A stretch of DNA of 40,266 nucleotides from contig VGPT01000010.1 in assembly GCA_016882485.1 (NCBI GenBank), forward strand, positions 1-40,266, read 5' to 3'. The notes beneath the pieces are model-generated. The model made no database searches, was not told the origin of the DNA, and saw nothing but the letters and a program-made list of their open reading frames with translations. Of this stretch, positions 16,659 to 35,668 are shown in pieces. A program made the translations under genes and the position numbers. The stretch is from Cyanobacteria bacterium M_surface_10_m1_298 (GTDB lineage Bacteria > Cyanobacteriota > Cyanobacteriia > PCC-6307 > Cyanobiaceae). Each line of letters begins with the position of its first letter. Position 1 is the first letter of the stretch.

Positions 16659-17778
16659 CCGGCTGGTGCCGGCTCGAGGGAGCCCTCGAGCCGGCGGCGC
16701 AACTGACCGCAGGCCGCATCGGCATCGAGACCGCGGCTGGCCCGCACACTCACGGCCACATGCCTCTCCTGGAGGGCACGCCGGAACGTTTCCACCGCCT
16801 TGGCTGTGGGCCGTTTGAACTCTTCTTCAGAGATCGGGTTGTAGGGGATGAGATTCACGTGGCTCTGGAAGCCCCTCAGCAACTGAGCCAGGGCGGCTGC
16901 GTGACGCGGCTGATCATTCAGCCCCCCCAGAAGGATGTACTCGAAGCTGACCCGGCGCCCGGTGATGGCGACATAGCGTCGACAATCATCGAGCAACGCC
17001 TCAATCGGGTAGGCGTGCGCGGTGGGAATCAGCTCTTCACGCAGGCGTTGGTCGGGGGCGTGAAGGCTCACCGCCAGGGTAAACTGGGCGCGGCCCAAGC
17101 GCTCGAGCGACAGCTCCGCCAGGCGCGGCAGGGTGCGGGGCACACCCACCGTGCTCACGGTGATCTGGCGCTGGGCCATCCCGAGGTCAGTGCAGATGCA
17201 GTCGATCGCCCCCAGCACCGCCTCGATGTTCAGCAGCGGTTCGCCCATGCCCATGAACACCACGTGGCTGGGGCGCTGCTCCATCGCCTCACGAACACTC
17301 AGCACTTGATCAACGATCTCGTGCACAGCCAGGGAGCGCTGCAGCCCCCCCTTACCGGTGGCGCAGAAGCGGCAGGCCATCGGGCAGCCCACCTGGGAGC
17401 TCACACACACCGTCAGTCGACCTTCAGCGGGGATGCCAACGGTTTCGATGCTCAGGTGATCGTGGGTGCCCAGCAGAAGCTTGGTGGTGCCATCGCTGGC
17501 GATGCTGCGGTGCAATTCCCGCGAGCGGCCGATCCAATCGAAGGCTCCTGCGGGCGGTTCAGCGCTCAGCTGCTCACGAAAGGTCTTGGGCAACACGGAG
17601 ACCGCCTCAAGGCAGCGAGCCCCCTTGGCGTAGATCCAATCGTGCAGCTGCCGTCCTCGGAAGGCCGCCTGACCGTGCTGCTTAGCCCACTGCTCCAGAG
17701 CAGAAAGGCCCATCCCCAGAAGGGGACGGGCCATGGAGGCGCTGTTGGTGGCAGGGGCCGGGGCCGCCGAATCTGACA

Positions 17779-17779
<1 letters not shown>
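16655..17779 (-). CDS. rlmN: Dual-specificity 23S rRNA / tRNA m2A methyltransferase RlmN
   Basis: RlmN is a radical SAM enzyme that puts a methyl group on C2 of A2503 in 23S rRNA and often A37 in tRNAs. The 374-aa protein carries the cluster motif Cys132-x3-Cys136-x2-Cys139 (CPMACRFC) and the second reactive cysteine near the end (Cys357 in DADAACGQL). [12 protein letters not shown] and LIPYNPI are also typical. The ATG at 17779 overlaps the stop of hli by one base, so translation is likely coupled to that gene. The 3' end contains a perfect inverted repeat and overlaps the stop of the MFS gene. Confidence 0.96.
16668..16695. repeat. Perfect 13-bp inverted repeat at the end of rlmN
   Basis: Bases 16668-16680 (GCCGGCTCGAGGG) are exactly complementary to 16683-16695, with two bases between them. 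In RNA this makes a very stable hairpin with a 4-nt loop. It lies inside the last codons of rlmN, 10-37 bp past the stop of the converging MFS gene. No T-run follows on either strand, so it may be a barrier or RNA end-protection element more than a classic intrinsic terminator. Confidence 0.6.
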
Positions 17780-17955
<176 letters not shown>

Positions 17956-17968
17956 TTAGGCGATCCGA

Positions 17969-22105
<4,137 letters not shown>

Positions 22106-22119
22106 TTACGTCCGGGATC

Positions 22120-24024
<1,905 letters not shown>

Positions 24025-24107
24025 GGCCTAAGAGCGCGCGGAAGTCGAAGGGAACGGAACGGTTCAGCCAGACGCCCCAGCGGGGCGGAGCTGGACTCGA
24101 TCAGCGA

Positions 24108-27398
<3,291 letters not shown>

Positions 27399-27711
27399 GC
27401 GGTGAACCTGCAGGAACGGGTGAGACGGGACGAAGGGCCTGGAGCAGATCGATCCAGCAAAGACGAGGAGCCGCGGCGAGTACCTCCAGGGCACAGGCAC
27501 GCAGACAACAGGGCCAGCCGCCCCCCCCGCAAGGGGAACGGCTGGCCGCTGCCGCCACTATTCAGCTCGCTTCAACTCTGCAGAGAACGACAACTCGCAC
27601 CGGAAAGACACAGCACCACTGATATGGGCAGACCCACCAGATCCCTGGCGAGCGCTTTCAGGCTGCAGCGAGCACAGATAAATCAGGACTCGCTACCAGG
27701 CCAATGGATCA
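27399..27711 (-). promoter_or_regulatory. rpoB leader and probable promoter region
   Basis: This 313-bp stretch has no gene I can support. Reading on the minus strand, a perfect TTGACA lies at 27720-27725, just inside the end of tatD, and TATGAT at 27711-27716; they are too close to be paired with each other, so each would need another partner element and I cannot fix the start. A strong stem-loop (27512-27547) lies 114 bp before the rpoB start codon. There is a T/A-rich patch (TTTATC at 27678-27683). The region is likely to carry the rpoB promoter and a long 5' leader. Confidence 0.4.
27512..27547 (-). terminator. Strong stem-loop in the rpoB leader (terminator or attenuator)
   Basis: GGCCAGCCG at 27512-27520 is perfectly complementary to CGGCTGGCC at 27539-27547. 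Inside, a C-run (27521-27528) can pair with GGGG at 27533-27536, lengthening the stem and leaving a small loop. On the minus strand the bases after the hairpin read TGTTGTCT, only moderately T-rich. It could end read-through from rpsT-tatD or act as an attenuator or leader structure for rpoB. Confidence 0.45.
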
Positions 27712-28533
27712 TCATACATTGTCAAGAGCGGGGCCAAACAGGGCGCAGGCATTGGCCGTGCTCTGGCGGGCCACCGCTTGCAAGGTCTCGCCGCGCAGCT
27801 CCGCCACCCGTTGGGCCACCGCCGCCACCAGGGCCGGTTCGTTGCGCTTGCCCCGCCGAGGAACAGGCGCCAGAAACGGGCAATCGGTTTCCACCAGATA
27901 CCGATCAGCTGGCACCTGCTGGGCGCAGGCGTGGGTCTCGCTGGCCTTGGGGAAGGTGACGTTGCCGCTGAAGCTGATGTAGAGCCCCAGATCCAGAAAC
28001 GCCTCCATCTCCTCCGGGCTACCGCTCCAGCAGTGCATCACCCCACGGGGGCAGGCGCCGCGCGCGGCGCGTTCGCGCAGCTCCTCGAGCATCGGAGCTG
28101 CCGCATCGCGGCAATGAATGATCACAGGCAGATCCAGCTCAACCGCGAGATCCAGCTGCGGCCTCAGCATCGCGAGCTGGGGGTCAAGATCCTTGGTTCG
28201 AAACAGATCCAGACCCAGCTCTCCAATCGCCACCACCCGTGGATCGGCCTGGGCGGCTTGGCGCAGCACCTGGGGCGTATCAGCTTCCCAGTGCTCAGGA
28301 TCAAGGGGGTGAACCCCAACGGAATAACGCAGCTCAGGGAAGCGATCCGCCAGAGCACGAATCGCGGGGATTTCCGAGGGCTCCACACACGCGTGAAGGA
28401 GGCGACCCACCCCGGCTTCGCGCCAGCGTTGGGCCACCTCCTCCAGGTCCTCGTCAAAGTTGCGAAAGACGATGTGACAGTGGCTGTCAATCAACGGAGC
28501 CTCAAGACTCTCGAGAGGGACAGCGACTGTCAT
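27712..28533 (-). CDS. tatD: TatD-family metal-dependent deoxyribonuclease/hydrolase
   Basis: The 273-aa protein is a TatD-type amidohydrolase-fold nuclease. Metal ligands are visible as His18 and His20 (LIDSHCHIVF), the Glu of AIGELGLD, the His of VIIHCRDA, the His of GVMHCWSG and the Asp of VETDCPFL. RRGKRNEP, which normally follows that Asp, is present. TatD proteins cut DNA 3' to 5' or at AP sites in E. coli, though the physiological role in cyanobacteria is not known. The ATG at 28533 lies 39 bp after the rpsT stop, so the two are likely co-transcribed, and the rpoB operon follows. Confidence 0.94.
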   Translation of the reverse strand: MTVAVPLESLEAPLIDSHCHIVFRNFDEDLEEVAQRWREAGVGRLLHACVEPSEIPAIRALADRFPELRYSVGVHPLDPEHWEADTPQVLRQAAQADPRVVAIGELGLDLFRTKDLDPQLAMLRPQLDLAVELDLPVIIHCRDAAAPMLEELRERAARGACPRGVMHCWSGSPEEMEAFLDLGLYISFSGNVTFPKASETHACAQQVPADRYLVETDCPFLAPVPRRGKRNEPALVAAVAQRVAELRGETLQAVARQSTANACALFGPALDNV

Positions 28534-28572
28534 GACTGCAAGAACGTCCTGAGGGGTTCAACCCTAGGAAGA

Positions 28573-28962
<390 letters not shown>

Positions 28963-28983
28963 TCACCGCCGCACCACGGTTTC

Positions 28984-30318
28984 GTGACCGCCAGCTCCCC
29001 TCCAAGCCGTGCCGAGTCCGTCGCGCAGCTGCAGATCGAGCTGCTCCGGGATGCCGAACAGGCCGGCCAACGACTGGAGGCCATCGCCGAGCGCACCGGG
29101 AGCGGCCAAAGCCGAGAGGTCGCCCAACGGGTCGACGCCATCCTCGAGCAGGTCCAACAACAGGGAGATGCCGCCCTGCTCGAGCTGACGGAGCGGTTCG
29201 ATGGGGTGCGTCCAGACCCCCTGCGCGTGCCCGTGAAGGAGATCGAGGCGGCCTGGGCGGCAACGCCCGCCGACTTGCAGGAGGCCCTGGGCCTGGCCCA
29301 TCGCCGGATCTTGGATTTTCACCAACGCCAACGGCCCAACGACTTGGCCATCACCGGTGAGCACGGTGAACGCCTGGGCCGCCGCTGGCGGCCCGTGGAG
29401 CGGGCCGGGCTCTACGTGCCCGGGGGCCGAGCCAGCTACCCGAGCACCGTGTTGATGAACGCGGTGCCCGCCAAGGTCGCTGGGGTCAAACGCGTGGTGA
29501 TGGTCACCCCTCCCGGTCCCGACGGGCGCATCAACACCACCGTGTTGGCGGCAGCCCATCTGGCCGGCATCGATGAGATCTACCGGGTCGGTGGCGCCCA
29601 GGCCGTTGGAGCCCTGGCCTACGGCACCGAATCGATCCCCCGGGTCGACGTGATCAGCGGTCCGGGCAACCTCTATGTGACCTTGGCCAAGAAAGCGGTG
29701 TACGGCCGGGTCGCGATTGATTCCCTGGCGGGCCCCAGTGAAGTGCTGGTGATTGCCGACCACAGCGCCAACGCCGACCACGTAGCCGCCGATCTGTTGG
29801 CCCAGGCCGAGCACGACCCCCTGGCGGCAGCCATCCTGCTGACCACCAGCGAGGAGCTCGCGCAAGCCATCCCAGCAGCGATCGAGCAGCAGCTGGAGGG
29901 GCATCCCCGCGCCGCCATCACCCGCCAGGCCCTCAACGACTGGGGCTTAATCGTGGTGTGCTCCGATCTGGATGAAGCGGCGAAGCTCAGCGACCGCTTT
30001 GCCCCGGAACACCTGGAACTGCAGGTGGAGCAGCCGGAGCCCCTGGCCGACCAGATCCAACAGGCCGGCGCGATCTTCATGGGGGCCTGGACCCCGGAGG
30101 CTGTGGGCGATTACCTCGCCGGCCCGAACCACACGTTGCCCACCTCGGGCACGGCTCGTTTTGCCGGGGCTCTGTGCGTGGAGACGTTCATGCGCCACAC
30201 CAGCTTGATTCAGTTCAACCGGCAGGCCCTTGAGGCCACCGGTGCTGCCGTTGGCACCCTGGCCGACAGCGAGGGGCTCCACAGCCACGCCGAATCGGTG
30301 CGCCGGCGGTTGGCCTAG
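28984..30318 (+). CDS. hisD: Histidinol dehydrogenase
   Basis: HisD catalyses the last two steps of histidine synthesis: L-histidinol to L-histidine with two NAD+, using a zinc ion. The 444-aa protein has the expected blocks: GRRWRPVERAGLYVPGGRASYPSTVLMN, VGGAQAVGALAYGTESIPRVD, SGPGNLYVTLAKK, and the zinc-binding parts AQAEHDPLA and YLAGPNHTLPTSG. The signature ending FMRHTSLIQ is present. The start is GTG at 28984, which gives a normal-length protein. It stands alone, not in a his operon, as is common in cyanobacteria, and converges on rpiA with a 9-bp gap. Confidence 0.97.
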   Translation: MTASSPPSRAESVAQLQIELLRDAEQAGQRLEAIAERTGSGQSREVAQRVDAILEQVQQQGDAALLELTERFDGVRPDPLRVPVKEIEAAWAATPADLQEALGLAHRRILDFHQRQRPNDLAITGEHGERLGRRWRPVERAGLYVPGGRASYPSTVLMNAVPAKVAGVKRVVMVTPPGPDGRINTTVLAAAHLAGIDEIYRVGGAQAVGALAYGTESIPRVDVISGPGNLYVTLAKKAVYGRVAIDSLAGPSEVLVIADHSANADHVAADLLAQAEHDPLAAAILLTTSEELAQAIPAAIEQQLEGHPRAAITRQALNDWGLIVVCSDLDEAAKLSDRFAPEHLELQVEQPEPLADQIQQAGAIFMGAWTPEAVGDYLAGPNHTLPTSGTARFAGALCVETFMRHTSLIQFNRQALEATGAAVGTLADSEGLHSHAESVRRRLA

Positions 30319-30327
30319 CCATCGGCT

Positions 30328-31041
30328 TCAGCGCTTGACCAGGTCGCGCACGCCAGCGACGCCATCGGTGATTTCACCAACGAGCACCTGATCGGTGATG
30401 TTCACGAACAGACCGTTCTCGAGCACACCGGGGAGGTTGTTGATCTCTTTCTCCAGGCTCACCGGATCGCTGATGCCGCCGGCGAACTTCACATCGAGCA
30501 CCAGGTTGCCCTGGTCGGTCACCACCGGACCGGCCTTTTTCGCGGCCATGCGCAGCCGTGCATCACCACCCATCTCCCGCAGCTGACCCTGCACCTGACG
30601 CCAGGCACCGGGCATCACTTCCACCGGCAGCAGGAAGCCCAGATTGAGCGTGTCGACCAACTTGGTGGAATCAACCACCACCACGAAACGCTTGGCCCGC
30701 ACCGCCACCAACTTCTCCTGCACGTGGCAGGCACCGCCACCTTTGATCAGCTGAAAGGAGGGATCCACCTCATCAGCTCCGTCAATGGCCAGGTCGATCC
30801 GGTCAACGGCATTGAGACTCTGGAGAGGGATGCCCAGTTCGGCAGCCAGGACTTCGCCCTGGAAGGAGGTGGTCACCCCAACGATGTCGCGGAGCTCTCC
30901 GCTTTTGAGTTTGGCCCCGAGGGCCTGGATCATCAGGGCCGCGGTGGATCCAGAACCCAGACCCACCACCATGCCGCTCTGGATCTGCTCGGTGGCAGCC
31001 GCAGCCACCGCCTGTTTCATCTGATCCTGCAGATCCGCCAT
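30328..31041 (-). CDS. rpiA: Ribose-5-phosphate isomerase A
   Basis: RpiA interconverts ribose-5-phosphate and ribulose-5-phosphate, serving both the Calvin cycle and the oxidative pentose phosphate path. The 237-aa protein shows [21 protein letters not shown] and [12 protein letters not shown], the phosphate-binding and catalytic blocks, with the acidic pair in DGADE. The ATG at 31041 gives [16 protein letters not shown], a typical start; the frame runs open upstream to 31206 without homology. It lies 37 bp after the htrA gene on the same strand and converges on hisD. Length and motifs are complete. Confidence 0.97.
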   Translation of the reverse strand: MADLQDQMKQAVAAAATEQIQSGMVVGLGSGSTAALMIQALGAKLKSGELRDIVGVTTSFQGEVLAAELGIPLQSLNAVDRIDLAIDGADEVDPSFQLIKGGGACHVQEKLVAVRAKRFVVVVDSTKLVDTLNLGFLLPVEVMPGAWRQVQGQLREMGGDARLRMAAKKAGPVVTDQGNLVLDVKFAGGISDPVSLEKEINNLPGVLENGLFVNITDQVLVGEITDGVAGVRDLVKR

Positions 31042-31078
31042 CTGACCGATTTCGCTGGGCCGTGACCGTAGCTCAGCC

Positions 31079-32203
<1,125 letters not shown>

Positions 32204-32995
32204 CTAGGCAGAGGCCAGGGGTGACCAGCGCAAGAGGGTCGTGCTGATGGCGCCCGCATCACTCAACTCCAGCACGCGCGCACCCGGCCAGTCGGGCTGC
32301 CCCAGGGGGCAGGGCTGCACGGCCTCAAAGGCCACCAGGGAGGAGGGGCAACCCCACAGGGGCAGCGGCTCACCCCCCTGGGGGCGGGGTAATGCACCGA
32401 ACCAATGCTGATGCACATGCCCGAACACCAGACCTTTCACGTGGGCGCAGCGCAGCAGCGGCTCAAGCAGTTGATCAGCCTGCTCCAGGGCAATGGGATC
32501 CAGGGCTGCACTGCCGATGGGCAGCGGCGGGTGATGCAGAGCCACCAGGGTGGGGGCCGAGAGCTGGTTCAACTGCTGCAGAATCCAGCGCCGCTGAGGC
32601 TCTGAGATCCAGCCAGCCACGGCCCCGGTGCGATGGCTGCTGAGCAGCAGCAGCCGCCAAGATCCAAGCCTCAACACCTCTGGGGCCAGGGCGCAGTGGC
32701 GGCCCAATGCCGCCCGCAGCAGCTGGGGATGGTCGTGGTTGCCCGGAATCAGAGCCACGGGCAGCTGATCCAGCAGATCCAACCCCTCCAGCACCTCCCG
32801 CAACCGCACATAGCCTCCCCAGCTCTCGTCCTGGCAGAGGTCCCCGCTGATCAGCAGCAGATCTACGGGCGCCTCCAGCTGCTTGAGGGCCTGGCGGAGG
32901 CCATGCAGCAGAGCCTCACGCGGCGGAAGCCCCCGACAGAGCCCCTGGGGGTCGGCCAGCAGATGGGGATCGCTGAACTGAAGAATCCTCGGCAC
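32204..32995 (-). CDS. Calcineurin-like metallophosphoesterase (CpdA-like)
   Basis: The 263-aa protein has all core motifs of the metallophosphoesterase fold: FSDPHL (Asp9, His11), SGDLCQD, GNHDHP, HHPPLPIG and GHVHQHWFG. These bind two metal ions. The layout and length match CpdA-type 3',5'-cyclic AMP phosphodiesterases, but other phosphate ester substrates are possible; the family is broad and there is no decisive substrate residue I can name. The start is GTG at 32995 giving (M)PRILQFSDPHL. It is upstream of htrA (27-bp gap), and it diverges from the 89-aa CxxC protein gene. Confidence 0.9.
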   Translation of the reverse strand: MPRILQFSDPHLLADPQGLCRGLPPREALLHGLRQALKQLEAPVDLLLISGDLCQDESWGGYVRLREVLEGLDLLDQLPVALIPGNHDHPQLLRAALGRHCALAPEVLRLGSWRLLLLSSHRTGAVAGWISEPQRRWILQQLNQLSAPTLVALHHPPLPIGSAALDPIALEQADQLLEPLLRCAHVKGLVFGHVHQHWFGALPRPQGGEPLPLWGCPSSLVAFEAVQPCPLGQPDWPGARVLELSDAGAISTTLLRWSPLASA

Positions 32996-33046
32996 ACCAG
33001 CATCCCGGCCTGTCGCCCTAAGTTGCCGGTTCTATCCAGAGCTGGC

Positions 33047-33316
33047 ATGGCCGCAATTCCTCCGGGCTCCCGTCAACGCTGCGAGCTCTGTCAGGTTGAG
33101 ATCCAGGGCTTGGTGGGCGGCCTCGACCAGGTTCACTTCAGCCAGGGCCAACCCTCCACCCGCTCGAAGCTCTGGGCGCGGGTCTGCCAATACCTGCGCA
33201 CCGACGACCAGAAGCGCCAGTGCATTAATCAGGATCCGAGCTTGCGGGGGGAACTCAAACCCGGCGATGCCTACGCCGAACCCCCGAGCGTTGATCTCGG
33301 CAGCCTTGGAGCCTGA
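33047..33316 (+). CDS. Unknown small protein with a CxxC motif, 89 aa
   Basis: The protein begins MAAIPPGSRQRCELCQVEIQ; Cys12 and Cys15 form a CxxC, and two more cysteines (VCQYL near residue 47 and RQCIN near 59) could complete a zinc site. A central stretch LDQVHFSQGQPSTRSKLWARVCQYLRTDDQKRQC looks like a compact, conserved domain, but I do not recognise it. It is soluble, with no membrane segment. ATG at 33047 is chosen because the frame further upstream is antisense to the phosphoesterase gene. The gene lies upstream of rimP-nusA-ylxR-infB on the same strand. Confidence 0.7.
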   Translation: MAAIPPGSRQRCELCQVEIQGLVGGLDQVHFSQGQPSTRSKLWARVCQYLRTDDQKRQCINQDPSLRGELKPGDAYAEPPSVDLGSLGA

Positions 33317-33462
33317 ACACCGCGATCGCGTATCGTTTTGATGTGCCCGGCGGGCATCTCTGATTGATTCGTGCGGTCTCCTTGGGAGCACCGAATCAGC
33401 CAGACAGCAGATCACTGCAGGTGCCGGACGGGCTTCCCGTTCCCCTGCACTCCGTCCAGGCC

Positions 33463-33936
33463 TTGCCCCATCCCTTGCTACCGGAACTCCAAGACCTGGC
33501 GAGCCAGGTGGCGGATCAGGCCGGCTATCAGGTGTGCGGGCTTCAGCTGCTGACCCACCGCATCCCGATGACGCTGCAAGTGCAGCTGCGTTTGGCCGAT
33601 GGTGGCGATGTCAGCCTGGACAATTGCGCCAGCTTCAGCTCCTTGCTGGATGAAGCGCTCGAGGCTCGTGAACTGATTCAGGACGCCTATGTGCTGGAAA
33701 TCAGCAGTCCAGGTGTCAGCGACCAGCTGAGTGACGATCGTGACTTCCGCAGCTTTCGCGGATTTCCCGTTGTTGTTCGCTATCGCGAATCCAAGACCGG
33801 GGTCGAAGCCAAGCGCGACGGCCTGCTGCTGGAGCGCACGGAGGAGCACCTGCTTCTGAACGTGCGCGGCCGCACCGTTCGCATCCCTCGCCCTGATGTG
33901 ATCAGCGTGACGCTGACCACCGCTCAAGAGGACTGA
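33463..33936 (+). CDS. rimP: Ribosome maturation factor RimP
   Basis: RimP is needed for 30S assembly. The protein has the family blocks GYQVCGLQLLTHRIPMTLQVQL, SLDNCASFSSLLDEALEA and the signature YVLEISSPGVSDQLSDDRDFRSFRGFPV, then the C-terminal SH3-like LLLERTEEHLLLNVRG. The start is unsure. TTG at 33463 gives (M)PHPLLPELQDLASQ and 157 aa, close to the usual N-terminus; GTG at 33421 would give 171 aa and TTG at 33364 190 aa. It is the first classic gene of the nusA operon: nusA follows after 34 bp, as in most bacteria. Confidence 0.9.
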   Translation: MPHPLLPELQDLASQVADQAGYQVCGLQLLTHRIPMTLQVQLRLADGGDVSLDNCASFSSLLDEALEARELIQDAYVLEISSPGVSDQLSDDRDFRSFRGFPVVVRYRESKTGVEAKRDGLLLERTEEHLLLNVRGRTVRIPRPDVISVTLTTAQED

Positions 33937-33970
33937 GACCTCCCCCCTTTCCGCATCGCATCAACGCTCT

Positions 33971-35329
33971 ATGGCACTGGTCCTGCTCCCTGGTCTCTCG
34001 AACCTGATCGAAGACATCAGCGAAGAGAAGAAGCTGCCCCCCCAGGTGGTGGAGTCCGCGCTGCGGGAGGCCCTGCTCAAGGGCTACGAGCGCTATCGCC
34101 GCACCCTGTATCTCGGCATCAGCGAAGACCCCTTTGAGGAGGATTACTTCTCCAATTTCGATGTCGCTCTCGACCTCGATGAGGAGGGCTACCGGGTGCT
34201 GGCCTCAAAAATCATCGTGGAGGAGGTCGAAAGCGAAGACCACCAGATCGCCCTCGCCGAGGTGATGCAGGTCGCCGAGGACGCGCAGATCGGCGACACG
34301 GTGGTGCTCGATGTCACCCCGGAGAAAGAAGACTTCGGTCGCATGGCGGCCGCCACCACCAAGCAGGTGCTGGCCCAGAAGCTGCGCGATCAGCAGCGCC
34401 GCATGATCCAGGAAGAGTTCGCCGACCTGGAGGATCCCGTGCTGACGGCGCGGGTGATCCGTTTTGAACGCCAGAGCGTGATCATGGCCGTGAGCAGCGG
34501 CCTCGGCCGTCCGGAGGTGGAGGCGGAGCTGCCCCGCCGCGACCAACTCCCCAACGACAACTACCGGGCCAACGCCACCTTCAAGGTCTTCCTCAAGGAG
34601 GTGAGCGAAATCCCCCGGCGCGGGCCTCAGCTGTTTGTCAGCCGCTCCAACGCGGGCCTGGTGGTTTATCTGTTTGAAAACGAGGTCCCTGAGATTCAGG
34701 AAGGCTCGGTGCGGATCGTCGCCGTGGCCCGCGAGGCCAATCCCCCCTCTCGCTCGGTGGGTCCGCGCACGAAGGTCGCTGTGGACAGCGTGGAGCGGGA
34801 AGTGGATCCCGTCGGCGCCTGCATTGGCGCCCGTGGCTCCCGCATTCAGCAGGTGGTCAATGAGCTGCGCGGCGAGAAGATCGATGTGATCCGCTGGTCC
34901 AATGACCCGGGCCAATACATCGCCAACTCCCTCAGCCCAGCCCGTGTGGAAGCAGTGCGCCTGGTGGACCCTGAAGGCCAGCATGCCCATGTGCTGGTGC
35001 CGCCCGATCAGCTGAGCCTGGCCATCGGCCGCGAGGGCCAAAACGTGCGCCTGGCGGCTCGCTTGACCGGTTGGAAGATCGACATCAAGAACAGCAGCGA
35101 ATACGACCAGGCCTCCGAAGACGAGAAGGTGGCCGAACTGATCGCCCAGCGCCAGGAGGAGGAGGCCCTGCAGGCCGAAGCCGAGGCGCGCCTCGAAGCG
35201 GAACATGCCTTGCGGGCCGAGGAAGATGCTCGTTTGCGCGAGCTCTATCCCCTGCCGGAAGACGAAGAGGAGTACGGCGAACAGGTCGATTACGACCCAC
35301 AACCCAGCGATGAGGACGAGGCCCGGTGA
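33971..35329 (+). CDS. nusA: Transcription elongation/termination factor NusA
   Basis: NusA binds RNA polymerase and RNA and affects pausing, termination and antitermination. The 452-aa protein has an N-terminal polymerase-binding domain (1-150), an S1 domain (about 153-220), and two KH domains with GACIGARGSRIQQV (282-295) and SLAIGREGQNVRLAARL (349-365). Beyond residue 385 lies a Glu-rich helical, then acidic tail; there is no E. coli-type acidic repeat pair. The length is normal for cyanobacteria. ATG at 33971 is firm. The stop overlaps the ylxR start by 4 nt (GTGA). Confidence 0.97.
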   Translation: MALVLLPGLSNLIEDISEEKKLPPQVVESALREALLKGYERYRRTLYLGISEDPFEEDYFSNFDVALDLDEEGYRVLASKIIVEEVESEDHQIALAEVMQVAEDAQIGDTVVLDVTPEKEDFGRMAAATTKQVLAQKLRDQQRRMIQEEFADLEDPVLTARVIRFERQSVIMAVSSGLGRPEVEAELPRRDQLPNDNYRANATFKVFLKEVSEIPRRGPQLFVSRSNAGLVVYLFENEVPEIQEGSVRIVAVAREANPPSRSVGPRTKVAVDSVEREVDPVGACIGARGSRIQQVVNELRGEKIDVIRWSNDPGQYIANSLSPARVEAVRLVDPEGQHAHVLVPPDQLSLAIGREGQNVRLAARLTGWKIDIKNSSEYDQASEDEKVAELIAQRQEEEALQAEAEARLEAEHALRAEEDARLRELYPLPEDEEEYGEQVDYDPQPSDEDEAR

Positions 35330-35604
35330 GCAGCAAGGCCGTCCTCAGGCGATGCGTGACTTGCCGGGAGCTGCTGGATCGTCAGCAGCTCTGGCGGGTC
35401 ATCCGCCTGGCGGAGGGCGGGATGGCGTTGGATCAGGGCATGGGCCGATCGGCCTATCTCTGCCCGTCCCAACGCTGTCTCGAAGAGGCCAAGCGCCGCA
35501 AACGTCTGCAGAAGGCACTGCGTTGCCAAGTTGCAGATTCCATCTACGCGGCCTTGGAGCAGCGTCTGCACCCCACCTCTTCTGCAGGCGCTGAGGCAAG
35601 ATGA
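35326..35604 (+). CDS. ylxR: YlxR (DUF448) family RNA-binding protein
   Basis: This 92-aa protein is a typical YlxR, the small protein between nusA and infB in many bacteria. The block RRCVTCRELLDRQQLWRVIRL and the later GRSAYLCPSQRCLEEAKRRKRLQKAL match; the RNA-binding surface is basic. Some YlxR proteins bind RNase P or affect nucleoid-related expression, but the function in cyanobacteria is not known. The start is GTG at 35326, overlapping the nusA stop by 4 nt, so translation is coupled. infB follows 64 bp later. Four cysteines (CVTC, CPSQRC) look suitable for a metal site. Confidence 0.93.
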   Translation: MSSKAVLRRCVTCRELLDRQQLWRVIRLAEGGMALDQGMGRSAYLCPSQRCLEEAKRRKRLQKALRCQVADSIYAALEQRLHPTSSAGAEAR

Positions 35605-35668
35605 AACGTGGCCTCACTGTGGGTGAAGGCCCGGCGGCACATGTTGCCCCGACCATTTGGAGCACTGA

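Noticed and set aside
15365-17776. An 803-codon open frame on the plus strand across the MFS gene and antisense to rlmN
   Set aside because: It lies in another frame of the MFS gene and opposite rlmN; its protein is Gly/His/Gln-rich with no domain. Long shadow frames are expected at this GC content.
33322-33329. GCGATCGC (HIP1 octamer) here and at 2577, 8660, 9470, 14028 and 22408
   Set aside because: Only a few copies were noticed in 40 kb, a mild excess at most for this base composition, so I do not treat it as a genome signature.
33340-33358. Small GCCC-GGC-GGGC stem before rimP
   Set aside because: The stem is only four perfect pairs plus three beyond a bulge, with no T-run; too weak to call a terminator.
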